From Durusdinium trenchii (Eukaryota > Sar > Dinophyceae > Suessiales > Symbiodiniaceae), in NCBI GenBank assembly GCA_963970005.1, contig CAXAMN010003080.1:340619-404618 (forward strand): a DNA stretch of 64,000 nt. Direction: 5' to 3'. Both the position numbers and the translations under genes were made by a program. The notes under the pieces were generated by a model, which saw only the letters and a list, made by a program, of their open reading frames with translations, was not told the DNA's origin and made no database searches. Below, in pieces: positions 1 to 13,500 of the stretch (the stretch's first letter is position 1; every line of letters starts with the position of its first letter).

Positions 1-113
1 CTAGGTAGTAGATACTTAATCTACTAGCTACCTAAGTAGGCGCTTACTTAATGAAGCGGGGGGCGGGAAGAACAAGTTTCAACACTTTCCTGTTTGGCTT
101 TCAGTTCTTCCAG

Positions 114-1544
114 CCGGAGTTCCGTTCACGAGATGACATAAATGCTGGAGTTATTCAATGTTGTTGACACTTCTAGAGAGCTGGGTCAAATTGGGTGGTG
201 TAAACGCATAATATTTGCAGCTTCATTTATCTTCATTTGCTTATTTGCAGAGGAGACCAGGGACAAACCTGTTGTGAGCATCAACGGCTCTCACTTCCTG
301 TATACCACACAGGCTCACAGTCGTTTTGTTTTCGCATTCCGAAGAACCGGCAATTCGGCAATGGATGTCCCTGTGCTTTTCAACATGCCTGAAACGGAAC
401 CGAACCAATGCAGACTTGAAAAGTTTGGAAACACCACTATTCTGATAGTATTTGTACTTGGCCTTTCCATTGCGCTCGGCATTTCGTTGCGGTCGGGATT
501 CGGCCCTTCAGTCGTGTTCTTCCAGCCTGCCAGCAGGGAGATATCGTCCTCGTGGCTGCTAGCAAAGACAACGTCAACGTTATGTTGGCCATGGGCTCAA
601 ATTCAAGAGAACATGCTTTTCATGATTCGTCCTTACTGACTCTTAGTATTTATTTGCATTGAAGCTGCAATTCTGAAGAGGTTCTGAAGCTCCTGTACAA
701 GATGGTGGACCTCTTCAAGGCACAGATGGTCTGAACAACATATGATGCGGGGGCGCAGACTATGCAGAGACGCTGGATGGCCCACCTACTGTAATCCTTC
801 CAGCACCTGTTGCTCTGATCATGGCAATCAGGTCTGTATGTAGATGACTGATACAGGTTTCTGCACTCTCACGGTCCACTGTCCTGTTTGTAAATGGTCG
901 TCAATGGTGCGAGCTTTGCAGCACAGTGCATTGCTTGAATTTGTCATACGTTCGAAAGACACAGAAAACTCAATGTATGAAGCCACTCTTGATTGTCAGG
1001 CCTACTTCGGCGGCTCGTTTGACGAGAATCAGGTCTGAATATATTACTTTTCAGAATCCAGAGCAGCCATGCCATGCAGCAAAAAGGCTGTAGACACTGA
1101 ACAGCTACTTGGTGAATCTGATCGTCCTTGGGATCCTGACAGCCTCATCTTGAAACAGTTCTTGTCTATAACATTCCATTGCCAACTGGAAGTTGGCTCT
1201 TAAGCCATGATTGCTGAGATGTAGGTCACTCCTTCAATCTCCTTCATGGCCACAAGCACCAAATGAACTTTGCAGTGCAGAAGCGAACTTTAAATGCACG
1301 TGTGGAACATTTTGTCATTGTATGTGTTTGCTTTCTTTTCTCATGTGAAAACCTCGTTGGTACGCGAAGACAAACAAAAGTTAATGCAATGATGCCTCAT
1401 AGATTCTCAAAGATACCTTAAGTGCATACTTTCGGTTGACACTTTTCAATTCTTCATGTAGTTTCCTCCTTTGAAAAGTTACACACCAGTAAAAGCAGTC
1501 AGATGGTGGCAGGTGCGAAAGCACTTTGTTCTGATCTACGAGCT
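114..1544 (+). CDS. AP2M: AP2M exons 2-7: longin domain
   Basis: Exons read: about 114-158 ([15 protein letters not shown]; exact ends uncertain), 251-312 ([22 protein letters not shown] donor at 313), 537-587 ([19 protein letters not shown] donor at 588), 681-719 ([15 protein letters not shown] donor at 720), 1000-1032 ([13 protein letters not shown] donor) and 1513-1544 ([13 protein letters not shown] donor, ends after two bases of a Leu codon). The joined reading matches the N-terminal longin fold of mu chains residue for residue in length from PVV to YEL. This domain packs against the adaptor core. The junction between the 114-158 and 251-312 exons does not close cleanly by eye, so a small exon may lie between them. 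The initiator exon is upstream of the window. Confidence 0.8.
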
Positions 1545-4500
1545 GTTGCTCAGCGGCAACATCGATGAGGGTTGTTTTTACTTGGAAGGTCTGAAGCTGT
1601 TCAAGGGTTCAGTCTGAGATTATGTGTCATTCTGTAGGTGTTCATAATACATGCCAGTGAATGCAACTCGGGTTAATCTAAGTGTTGCAGGACAGGTCAC
1701 CTTGGTCAGAGCACCTTCAAACATGTTGCTGGCAATAGGCAACATGGTGTTTGTCCACCAAACGGCCGTGCACAATGCTTAGCAGAGCATGCAAACTGAG
1801 AACGCCTTCAAATCCCATTCGCAGCTAGCCTAAACACAGACAGAGGACAGAAAGTCACTATGGGGACTTGACACATCTTGACACCAATCTCGAGTTTTGA
1901 CCTCGGACAGCCAGCAGCAGAGAATGTGCTGCAAGAGCTTTGCATGTGGAGTTTCAAGCTGAAGGAAGATTAAGATTTGCTGCCCATCTTCTGCTCAAGC
2001 AAAGAACACGTGGCAGATGTGTTGCGACTGTTTGAACGTGATATCTCTTGCCATCTCTGGCCCGTTCTGTGGTTTGTGAATCTCAATCCTCATAGCAGAT
2101 GATCTTCGTAAAGCTTCTTGGTTGCAACTGAACAACATGCATCAACATGCCGCACGACCTACTTTGTAATGGAATCACGACATTGCAATAGCCACTCTTG
2201 ATTCTTACCTGCTTCTTTCAACTTGGTGACAAGTGTCACTAGACCTAATTTCAGCAAAGCACGACATGACGAGTTGAATAGTCTGGTTGTTACGCAGACT
2301 CTACAATCTAGGCTTCTTGTCAGTCTCAGGCTGTTCTTCGCGCCGCTCGTCGCCGTGGCATCACGGGTTGTGTCTCATAGAGAAGCTTTGCTGCTTGGCA
2401 GCGTTGGCCAGGGCATACGTACAAACATGTGCGTGTCTGTGTGTGTGTATCCTTTGGAATCACAAGGCGCCTTTTGACATCTCTCTTAGTTCCTCAGTCT
2501 AGCAGGGAATCAGGGACGTTTGGCTTGGCCTGATCCAAGGAAGCTCCAACCATTCGTCAGGATATGATCGAAGGACGCTTCAATCATGTATATATATATA
2601 TATATCTGCCTACCTACACCAGAGCGATTGATTCTTTAGTCTCGCTCATAAACTGGAGGCAGAGTTCTCAACAGACTAGTCTGTCAGTCCTTTTCCATTT
2701 TCACTACCCGTATGGGCTATGAGTGGTTCTTTCACGTCGCTATAACAAACAGGAGGCATCTCATCTTGTTGACCCGCTTACCTACACTATATATAGAGCG
2801 ATTCTCTCGCTCATAAAGCTTGTCTGTCGGTCCTCTTCCACTTCACTACCGCTACAAGGGAGTCTTTTGTTTGGCTCACAAAAGCTGGAGGCCTTGACTC
2901 CCTTGAAGTCCTGTGATTGGACTCCACTGTGTTACTAAGGTTCTCCCTGTTAAGCAAGGTATCTTGAGGGCTGCTGGCGGCATTCCAACCGTAGATACGT
3001 TTTTACCAAGTGTGCACCTTGGAGTCATGCGTGTGTTTTCCTCGGATGTTCTAAGATTCTTGACGAGATTTATGCAGCAGGGATGGCAGCAGAAAAAAGG
3101 AGCCTGCACCACCAACGAAGACACTCCTGATTTCCTCATGATAGTGGGATGATCCTGCTTGTTGTTAGAACAAGACTTTGTCCATTGCTCCGGTTTGCAG
3201 CAAAGGGCTAGTGAGTTCTGCAGACTTGCGTTCGTTGTCCGATCCGTGTTGTCAGGCAATTTTTCATTCACGTCTTCATGGGAGGCGGCTCAATCCGCAC
3301 GTGCTAACCTTTATCACGAAAGCCAGCCGATAGGCTAGGCTGAAGTTGGGTTGGGCGAACGAAGTGAGCAAAGGGTGTGTGGGCGGGTCAATTTCGGAGG
3401 GCTAACCCAGAGCCTGGTGGGGGAGAGCGAAATAAACGAGTACACAATTGGGATTGAACATGTATGGTTTTTGGGGTGTTGTGATGCAAGTAATGTAATT
3501 GATGGCCAGAAGTGCATCATTAGCATCATGAGGTGCTCAGGAGGCAATGTAAACTGTTTTCTACCAGGGGTGGGAGTTTATGTCGACGATAGGCAAGAGG
3601 GGACAACGGGACGCGAAAAGTGGTTGGAACTATTCCAGGAAATGTCGACTTCACCCCCTAGCAACGGTAGCCTTTGCCCGATGTTAGCCAATCACTTGAT
3701 CTTGCACGCCGAGTCTTTGAGTTCCAGTGCGCTCTCGATTTCACCCCCCATTGCCATATTGATGTCTTCTTATTGGAGGCTGGCTTTCGTCCCCTCCCTG
3801 CTCAGGTATTACTATCTATTGTTGTATACCTGTTGTGCAGCTTCACAGATAGAAAGAAAGAAGGAGAGCCCTAGTGGTAGTTTTTTGGAATGGGGGATTG
3901 TCCAACAGTACATGCGAAGCATATACAGTGTCAATAGAGCGGAACAGAAACAAAGACCGAGCACTGTGAAAGTCAGAAATGTTGTTGTCCACTACTGTCA
4001 GTTTTTGTTAATGAAGCTTCCATTCCTTGCAAACCTGACTCCTTATGAATTTGTTATTCTTTTTGGAGTGTGTGCACTTGAGCGTTCATCTTGACCCAAT
4101 GAGCGTTTGGAAGCAGGGTGGGGTAAACCAAATTATCGTTGGCTCTATTTTAGGACATATGCCTGCAAAGGTACGATTTTGTTTGGCCTTGGTCGGTCTG
4201 GACTCCCCATTCTATAGTGAGCTGGTGTTTATTTTTTAGCTGGGCAATCAATTCAGTAGTTGAAAAAAAGGGTGGAAACCGTTCCGGGAAACCATTTTAT
4301 TCCTATAGAATGTGGAGTCCAGGCCGACCATGGGGATTTCATGGACCATGTTTTGACAATCTGTTTGTGCTCGCAAGCGTACAGCTCTGTTCATGAGGGA
4401 GCGTGAGCAGCAACAAGGAAACGGCAAGACTCTTGTTCATCCAAGGCACGACGAACTGTTTGTCCTGGCGGGGGCAGAGCGGAAAACCTTGTGGCACAAG

Positions 4501-7500
4501 AATTTCCCAATATACGCGCAGGCCAGCTTAGCATGTTCTTTTTTGTAACCTGATCAGCCATGTTGCTGCTTGCCCTTTTCAAGAAAGAATTCAGTTTCAT
4601 TCCAAAAGCGCAGCATGGTCAATAGTTTGCGTTCGACAAAGAAAGAGGTTTGTGGTTTGCGGCAAAGACAACTGCAGGATCCTTTCGGCGGGAGTGTTGA
4701 GGCTGGGGTCTTAAACAATTGAAACAACACATCGCGTATCATGGCGTACTCACGAGCGCTTGAGAACTGACTTGATCGCCTAAACGCACTGCAAAGACCT
4801 CCTTCAAGATTACTGAGCAGTGTGAGAAAACTTACTTGTCCTACTCAGGTCACTCGTTTGACAGGCGGGGAGGTGGCCTGTCTGAAATATGTTCAAAGTC
4901 ACAAGACTGGTCGCGGGAGAAAGTGCTTTAGAGTCATAAGCATGAACATCTTACAGATAGGTTTCGACAGCTTGAACCTTGAGAGAAAGATTGACATCCG
5001 ATGGCATCCCTTGGCCTTCTTCTCCCACAGTTCTTGTCACATGCCTCACATGCCATACTAATTGCTGTTAAGCCATCAGACATTTGCAGCTTCGATCATG
5101 TATGTGTGGAGCAGATAAGTCAAAGGGCTGTTCTGGCTGAGGCGATATCAACCATAGCAACTTGCCATCAAAGATCTGACGAATGGGCACGAGCAGACCC
5201 AAGAAGGTGATTTGAGCTGAGCATGCGCTCAGAAGTAGATGTTCATTTGTTGAGCAACAACTCAAGGATAATTCATGTAGCAGCGCCCCAGGGGTACGTG
5301 GACTCGGCAGTGTTTTCAGCTCATACTCATTGAACTGCTGCAGTATTTTTCTTTTGGAAAGGCCATGAGTGACACCGTTCTCGCCAAGAATGTGTTTGAG
5401 GCATTCTTTGCGCCCAAGGGCTCCTTCATTCGAATGTCCGCTGACAAATTGATGCCATGGTATTTAAAGTGGTTTGGCACGCCAGGCGCCTGTGGGTGTG
5501 AAGCACGAAAGACCTTAGTTGGCACTTGGCAGGATGTATGACTTGACCAGTATGACATGCTTGGTTACAGCCAGCTTGGACATGTCATCATCACGGCTCA
5601 AAAATCTATAGGAACCAAATCATTAGTCATTAGTCCGAGCGTGAGCTATCCTGCGTCCAGAGGTAATAGCGTCCTAGTAGCTAGTAGCGAACTACTCCCT
5701 TACTCAATTAAGTAGGAGGTCGGCGCAAAAAATAACAAGATGGAACCCACGAACCCGAATGCAAACACGATCGAAAAACTAATATGTCCAAAGGACACTC
5801 TTGTAGGACACTCTTGCGGGACACTCTGTAGGACACTCTTGTGGGCCACTCTTGTAGGAAACTCTTGTGGGACACTCTTGTAGGACACTCTTGTGGGACA
5901 CTCTTATAGGACACTCTTGTGGGACACTTGTGGGACACTCTTGTGGGACACTTTTGTGAGACACTCTTGTAGGACACTCTTGTGGGACACTCTTGTGAGA
6001 CACTCTTGTAGAACACTCTTGTGGGTCACTAGCAGGACACTCTTGTGGGACACTCTTACACGACACTCTTGTAGGACACTCTTGTGGGACACTCTTGTGG
6101 GACACTCTTGTGGGACACTCTTATAGGACACTCTTGTGGGACACTCTTGTGGGACACTCTTGTAGGACACTCCTGTACGACACTCTTGTAGGACACTCTT
6201 GCGGGACACTCTGCGGGACACTCTTGTGGGACACTCTTGTGGGACACTCTTCTAGGACACTCTTGTGGGACACTCTTGTAGGACACTCTTGTGGGATACT
6301 CCTGTAGGACACTCTTGTGGGGCACTCTTATAGGACACTCTTGTGGGACACTCTTGTGGGACACTCTTGTAGGACACTCTTGTGGGACACTCTTGTGGGA
6401 CACTCTTGTGGGACACTCTTGTGGGACACCTTGTGAGACACTCTTGTGGGACACTCTTGTGGGTCACTTGCAGGACACTCTTGTGGGACACTCTTAGGAA
6501 ACTCTTGTGGGACACTCTTCTAGGACACTGTTGTGGGACACTCTTGTGGGACACTCTTGTAGGACACTCTTGTGAGACACTCTTGTAGAACACTTGTGTG
6601 GGTCACTTGCAGGACACTCTTGTGGGACACTCTTACACGACACTCTTGTAGGACACTCTTGTGGGACACTCTTGTAGGACACTCTTGTAGGACACTCTTG
6701 TGGGTCACTCTTGTAGGAAACTCTTGTGGGACACTCTTGTAGGACACTCTTGTGGGACACTCTGTGGGACACTCTTGTGGGACACTCTTGTGGGACACTC
6801 TTGTAGGACACTCTTGTGGGACACTCTTGTGGGACACTCTTGTAGGACACTCTTGTGGGATACTCGTGTAGAACACTCTTAAGGGACACTCTTGTGAGAC
6901 GCTCTAGTGGGACACTGTTGTGGGACAGTCTTGTGGGACACTCTTGTGGGACACTCTTGTAGGGGAAAGTTTGGAAAAGGATGTTGCCATTCCAAGTTGA
7001 CTAACCCTTTTGTCGGCAATGCAGGGGTAAAATTTAGAGAAGGATGTTGCCAATTCAACTTGACTCACCCTTTTGTGAGCAATGCAGGTGTAAAATTTAG
7101 AGAAGGAAGTGGCCATTCCAACTTGACTCACCCTTGTGTGGGCCATGCAGGGGCAAAATTTGGAGAAGGAAGTGGCCATGCCAAGTTGACTCACCCTTTT
7201 GTGGCCAATGCAGGGAAGTGGCCCTTCCAAGTTGGCCTACCCTTTGGTGAGCCACCCAAGGGGAAAGTCTAGAGAAGGATGTCGCCAGATGTTTAAGTGG
7301 TTTAACTCTGTCTTCTAAATGTTGCTTTGACATGTAGGGTAAGTTTGGAGGAGATAACTCATTAGTAGGACACTCTTCTGGGACACTCTTGTAGGACACT
7401 CTTGTGGGACACTCTTGTGAGACACTCTTGTGGGACACTCTTGTGGGTCACTTGCAGGACNNNNNNNNNNGTGGGACACTCTTAGGAAACTCTTGTGGGA

Positions 7501-10500
7501 CACTCTTCTAGGACACTCTTGTGGGACACTCTTGTGGGACACTCTTGTAGGACACTCTTGTGGGATACTCTTGTCGGACACTCTTAAGGGACACTCTTAA
7601 GGGACACTCTTGTGAGACACTCTTGAGCGACACTGTTGCGGGACACTCTTGTGGGACACTCTTGTGGCACACTCTTGTGAGACACTCTTGTAGAACACTC
7701 TTGTGGGAAACTCTTGTGGGACACTCTTGTGGGACACTCTTGTGGGACACTCTTATAGGACACTCTTGTAGGACACTCTTGTGGGTCACTCTTGTAGGAC
7801 ACTCTAGTGGGACAGTCTTGTGGGACACTCTGTGGGACACTCTTGTGGAACTCCTTGTGGGACACTCTTGTAGGAGACTCTTGTGGGACAGTCTTGTAGG
7901 ACACTCTTGTGGGGCACTCTTGTGGGACACTCTTGTAGGACACTCTTGTGGGATACTCCTGTAGGACACTCTTAAGGGACACTCTTTTGAGACACTCTAG
8001 TGGGACACTGTTGCGGGACACTCTTGTGGGACTCTCTTCCAGCTCGCCAGATACTCCGCGTACTAAAGTTGTAGGTCGCCAGTTCTCAGCTTCCAGCTCC
8101 CCAGATACTCCACGTACTACAGTTGTACTACAAGGTCGCCAGTTCTCAACTTGCAGCTCCACCGGACAAATCGCACTCTCGCCTGCATTTCGCGCACTCG
8201 ACACGCACGATCTCCGCAGAGGGTTGCGCGCGCATGGGACAAATCGCACTCTCGCCTGCATTTGGTGCACTCGACACGCACGATCTCCGCAGAGGGTTGC
8301 GCGTCAAGTCTCCAAAACGAGCGTTTCGTACGAGACTTCCTCAAAAACTCACACGTCAAAGTCTGCAAAACGAGCGTTTCGTACGAGACTTCCTCCAAAA
8401 GTCAAGCGGAAACACCCATCGGAGCACACACACATCACGCAGCCCTGCCAAGCAGTTTCGCGATTCCAGCCCCTCCAAACAACATCCGCTCACACGCCAA
8501 TCCCAATGGGACAGCGACATTCACCTCTACCACAACTCACAACCTCACGATTCCCTGCGCCTGCCACGAATCTTTCCCCATCCACACGTCTAACGCGCAC
8601 AAAGTACTGCGCCTGCCACGAAATGTCACCTCCCTCACACCTCGCAACCTCACGATTCCCTGCGCCTGCCACGAGAATTGCACTTCCACGCTTCAAAGCC
8701 CGCACGAAGTCCTGCGCCTGCCACGAAAAGTGACAATATCATCGCATGTGAGCTTCAACAAAATTTGCACCACCCCACACGTTTGGAATGATTTCGACCC
8801 GTTCAGAGCACACTCCCATCCATCAAAATCGCCATTTCAGCTGAGACTTGTCACGAAAACAGAGCTTCGATGCCGCACCCTGAAACGCAAATCCCAATGG
8901 CGCGGCCACATCCAACACGCCAAAAACACGACTCTCCAAACGCTAATCCCAATGGAACTGCGCCGTAATCTGCGGATCTCACAAAACGCTGCGCCTGTGC
9001 AGCGAAGTGCATCACGTTTCTTGCGCGACATGTCCGTGTCACGCAAATCACAATGGAATAGCGGCGCAAACTGACACGTGACACATCCATGCAAAGTCAC
9101 TTGCAAAAGCTTCCCCCAATGGCAGCAAATTTGAGACGCGACGACGACGAGAGACGACGAGAGACGACGAGAGACGACGAGAGACGACGAGAGACGACGA
9201 CACGACGCAAGCCATGCAAACACAGGTCCAACCCCCAGACCCCCAACTATAAACGGGAACCCTTCGCTACGCATTCGGGAAAAAGCAACTTTCACAACGT
9301 GCAGCAACTGAGCCCCTCACGTTCCTTTTCGGCCTTTCACAGGCGAGCGCGCAGAATACATGCTTGGGACAATCTACCGTGACTTGCCAACGAAGATTGC
9401 TTCCATGGAGTGAATGCCAATACACATGATTGTCATGTCATCATATCATACATCATATATCATATATCATCATATATCATATATAGTATATCATATATCA
9501 CATATCAATACATATCATATATCATATCATATCTACATTGTGTACTGCCTCTAAGGCTGGGTTACGGAAAATCCCACAACGGCTTTCACTGCTGCCGCCG
9601 CAACGGCAGTCACTGGCGGATTGGCCTACTACTGGAAGCTTGGACATGCTGAATTGGGGATGAGGAGCTGGGTACCATCAACCAACAACAGTTGTTCAGC
9701 AAGACGGAAGTGCGATGAAAGATAGACAATCACAAGCAAATGTGTCGAAAAAGACTAGACCAAATCAAGATGTCTGAAAGCAACCTCTCTTTGTCCCCTT
9801 GCGGGGTGAGGATCTTTTATATTGGTTTTCCCTTGTTTCCTCTTTTTCAGGATTGAAGCTCCAAAGTGCTTTTGACATATGGGGAGCGAAAGTGCACCAA
9901 AGCTGGACAGGTTGGTACACATTGGTACCATGCTTTACTCCATTGTCGCATGCTTTCCTTTTTCAAATCAAGGTACCGCTCCAGAGGACGTCCTTCTGAG
10001 CGGGTGGTGGACGACACGGTGCTCCATGCAATCAATCGCACTGCGAAGGCAGGGTGACACGGTGCAACCTAATAGCGATGGCCTCCAACCCAGTAGCGAT
10101 TTTCTCAGATTCGCTGTCCATGCTTGTCCTGATATTGAACCATGAGCGATGATTGCACAGGAGATAGAACAGAAAGTCGCTCAGCTGGCTTTGTACGGCC
10201 GGTAGGGCGGAACGGGCACGAGCAATAGAAAGATTGATCATGTTCCTGGACCTGGGATTGGCCGAACCAGGACGTACACTCCCGGTCACTAACTTGGCAG
10301 CTGAATCGCAAAAATTGAATTGGTTTTGGCAACCAGTCATTAATGTCTAGAGGTCATGCTGGTGGGGCATCGTGAGGAAACCCTCAGAACATGGCAGCAA
10401 TCTACACTCTGACAAGACAAGAAGCAAAGGCATTCTCACTGGAAGTCTTTCCATGGCATCATCTCGATGGTGTGAGGTTCATGGCTGAACTGGAACCAAA

Positions 10501-13500
10501 ACAGAATGTTTGTGACAAATCACACGGCTTGCCAAGGCATCCAAAAAGAACAAGTTAAAGTATGCTTTGGAATTGGTAAAACTCATACAGTATCACCGCT
10601 TCAAAACATCAAACATGAGTTCCCAGATGCTCCAGACAGCCAGCATGCATTTGGCATGCAGCCTTGATCCAACAAGGCTCCATCAATGTTCACTAGCATG
10701 GAACTTTGTGAATTTGGAAAAGAAGGCCTGTGTTACATTAACAAAGAACCTGCGCAAGAGTCGGCCGACTTCCTTGTTGATGAACAAAATTGTGGTGTTT
10801 GAGAATTCTGCCACCTTCTATGTTAGTGTAACTTTGGTGTTTTCCACCTGTTTTTTTTCTAACGTGGCAGCTGAACCTGCAAAATCTGACATAGGGAAGT
10901 CAATACTAACATGGCAGTCCAAAATAGAAACATGGTCGCTCTGTTGCCTGTGGAGTGGTTAGATCTTGACCCTGAGTGCTGAGGATCCAAACTTAAATGC
11001 AACTATGGCAGTATCGGAGCTTCAAGCAGCGCGTGGTGCTGCGCTTCAGGCAGCTGCAGAAGGCGGGGCGACGCAAATGCTGCTTTTGCCTGGACGTCGC
11101 AGCTTCTCACTTTCACTCTCAGGTGAGTGCAACCTGACTCACTCTGGAGCCACCCAGCTTGATACGTCCATGCCGTTGAAGATCCTTTGTTTGTGTATTC
11201 CAACAGCGTGACAGCTTTATTGGGTTTCCTGCTGGTGTAACACCCAGTCCACTGTCACTGCAAGTGTTCCATAGAGTAGCATAGAGAACTGAGGAACAAC
11301 TTTCAAAGAAGCGGCTTGAGCTTTTGCTGCTAAGACACCAGCAGGCACGTATCATGATGACCACAGATTGAGAATTGTGCTTTTGGTCAGGGTTGATGGT
11401 CGAACTAATCTCGCATCCTTTGCAACTTTCAAGCGTCGTAGCTGTTCCGGCTATGTACCCGGCCACTAAAACTGATAGGCATACTTCGTCCGATTTGACA
11501 ACAAGGGCTTTCCAAGCTTAGTATATAGTGTCTATTGACCATATGAGGGTATACCAGTAAAAGCTTGAGTGAGTTTCGGTTTCGATCCTTGTGCAGATGC
11601 TGAAAAGATGTGCACTTTTGGTCTGGACTCCATGTGTGAAGGGACTGTTTGCCAAGCTAGGCCGAGGAAACAAAGCTTGCGCCGCTTACTGCAGAGTCCC
11701 GAAGCTTTGACAGTGAGAATCATAAAAGATCATAAAAGAGACAGGTCTAATAGGTGGTCAGTGGTTGTGTTGGCACTGGAGCATGGCGTAGGATTAGAGA
11801 TGCTAATCCTCAGAAGGTCGTGCTTCCTCTAATGCTGCATAACACGTTGTATTTAAATTGATATGACAATCATGGCTCCAAGCACAAACCTCGAGGAGTG
11901 TGAAAGCTCAAGGCTGCACTTGCATTTTTTTGTTGGGATGATTGTGTGCTCGATACTGAACGCTTGCACGCCAAACACCCTCGTTTAAGCCACTGATTTT
12001 TGATGATTTTTGAATTGGAGTGTGTCTCGAACGCAATCCACATCACCTTGCCGTTGTCCAAAGGTGTAACGGCATCAAGAAGGACTTATCCTGGGATGGT
12101 CCAGCAAAGGTTCTTGGGCATGTTGAGCGCCAATGTTTGAGGTTGAATTGTTTATCCTCCACGTGGTGAGTTGCAGGCTTTTTGTAGCTCTTGCGGTTCA
12201 ACAGCAGGGTTACATTGCTTGCTGAACTAGTCTTGGAACAAACAGTCCATAGGTTTTCTCAACTGAGATGCAGGTGCTGTCGATCAAAGTGAATACCCTG
12301 TCAAGGTCCTGATCATGCAGCTGGAGATGTTGTTGATCGCATGATGGCAAGACAGGACAAAAAAGGACCGAAAGAGTAGCATGTGACAGCATGCTGCAGC
12401 ATGCGTGCACCTCATAGGGCCGACTCATAGGGCATGAACATGGAATTGGAGGTGTGGGAGAAAGGGGCAAAATGTGGAGCTGAATGTGAAACGGCTCTCG
12501 CAGACAATGAACTTCGCCTAGTCACAGTCTTGGTAGCACAAGCTTGACGATTGTTCTGCATTGCTTTGCGTTTTCATGCGATGTTCAGGTTAGATGAGAT
12601 CATTGACTATGGTCTGGACCCCAAAAGGCCCAAAAGGGTCAGGTGATGAATGATATGGCCAGGTCGCAGCAGCCTGGGAAAAGAAGCGCTTGTAATCTAC
12701 TTACTGTAACTTGACACTGCAACTTGTTTGAAACGGAATCCTTTGGATTTAGCAATGCCAGCAGTCCCGTACGTACAAACAGAGCTGAGGGAGTTGTTCT
12801 TTTCTTTTTAAAGTAAGTAGGCGGCTACCAAGTAACCACGCAAGATCTCACGCTTCTTCAAGGAAGCTCCCACCGCCTGAGAGCGGGGTGGGAGCTTCCT
12901 TGAAGAAGCGCTTGCACTATTCATTTAGGCCTCTCATGGGGTGGATTGAAATCAAGCAGTGCGATTCGGTGTGGGCATCACATTTATTGCAGCGGTGTCC
13001 TGGAGCATCATGTCTTCTTGACGTCCATGGCTTCCGAGGTTATCCACAAATCTTGGAGGTTGATGTACTGAAGAAGTACATCACCCAGGCAGTAATGTGA
13101 TAGACTCACGGTGCGAAGATGTTATGGTTTGAGAGCACCGAAAGCATTTCCCACGTTTACTTGCTCAGTCTGAGATGTGTTAGCAACAACCAAGAAATGC
13201 CAAACTGGCACTCAGTAGAAAATCAAGGCCTAGCCGCCTAGATGCCAGGCTACACATTTGTGCACCTGTTTCTGTTTCTGCCTGTTTCTTCTGTTCCGCT
13301 AAGCTTGGCCAGGGTGGTGCCAAGAACATTGACCTCAATGACCAGGAGCAGTTGAAAAAGATTACGGTGCAGGCACACAAAGGTTAGGAAGCCCCAGCTG
13401 TAGCTTGTTGCAGCTGGTCTTGAGTTTCTTGCCACTCAAGAATCCTTCAGAATGTCATAGAATACACCATCAAGTTTAAACCCGAAAGCCATTTAGTTGC

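Larger units (their letters stand above)
5791..8037 (+). repeat. 13-bp minisatellite array (GTGGGACACTCTT / GTAGGACACTCTT)
   Basis: The 13-mer GTGGGACACTCTT and its GTAGG variant repeat with occasional 8-12 bp short units, interrupted by a 63-bp repeat block (about 6961-7360) and by a run of 10 N. Since 13 is not a multiple of 3, all three frames of each strand stay open and give false repetitive proteins ([17 protein letters not shown]); none should be read as a gene. It lies inside the 11 kb AP2M intron. Confidence 0.95.

Noticed and set aside
142..639. A 165-codon open frame at the left end
   Set aside because: It reads through introns. The true coding pieces (251-312 and 537-587) lie in other frames and match AP-2 mu.
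3351..4094. A 247-codon frame in the first large AP2M intron
   Set aside because: No family resemblance, no supporting splice context, and a composition like the surrounding intron.
5791..8037. CRISPR array
   Set aside because: Direct tandem units without unique spacers, in eukaryotic intron context.
5700..8270. Many overlapping 60-228 codon frames with [17 protein letters not shown] repeats on both strands
   Set aside because: They are translations of the 13-bp minisatellite in all frames and show no codon-level constraint.
8117..9307. Several 70-300 codon Arg/Ser/His-rich frames on both strands
   Set aside because: They cover the stacked tandem duplications and simple repeats, and frames are open on both strands at once.
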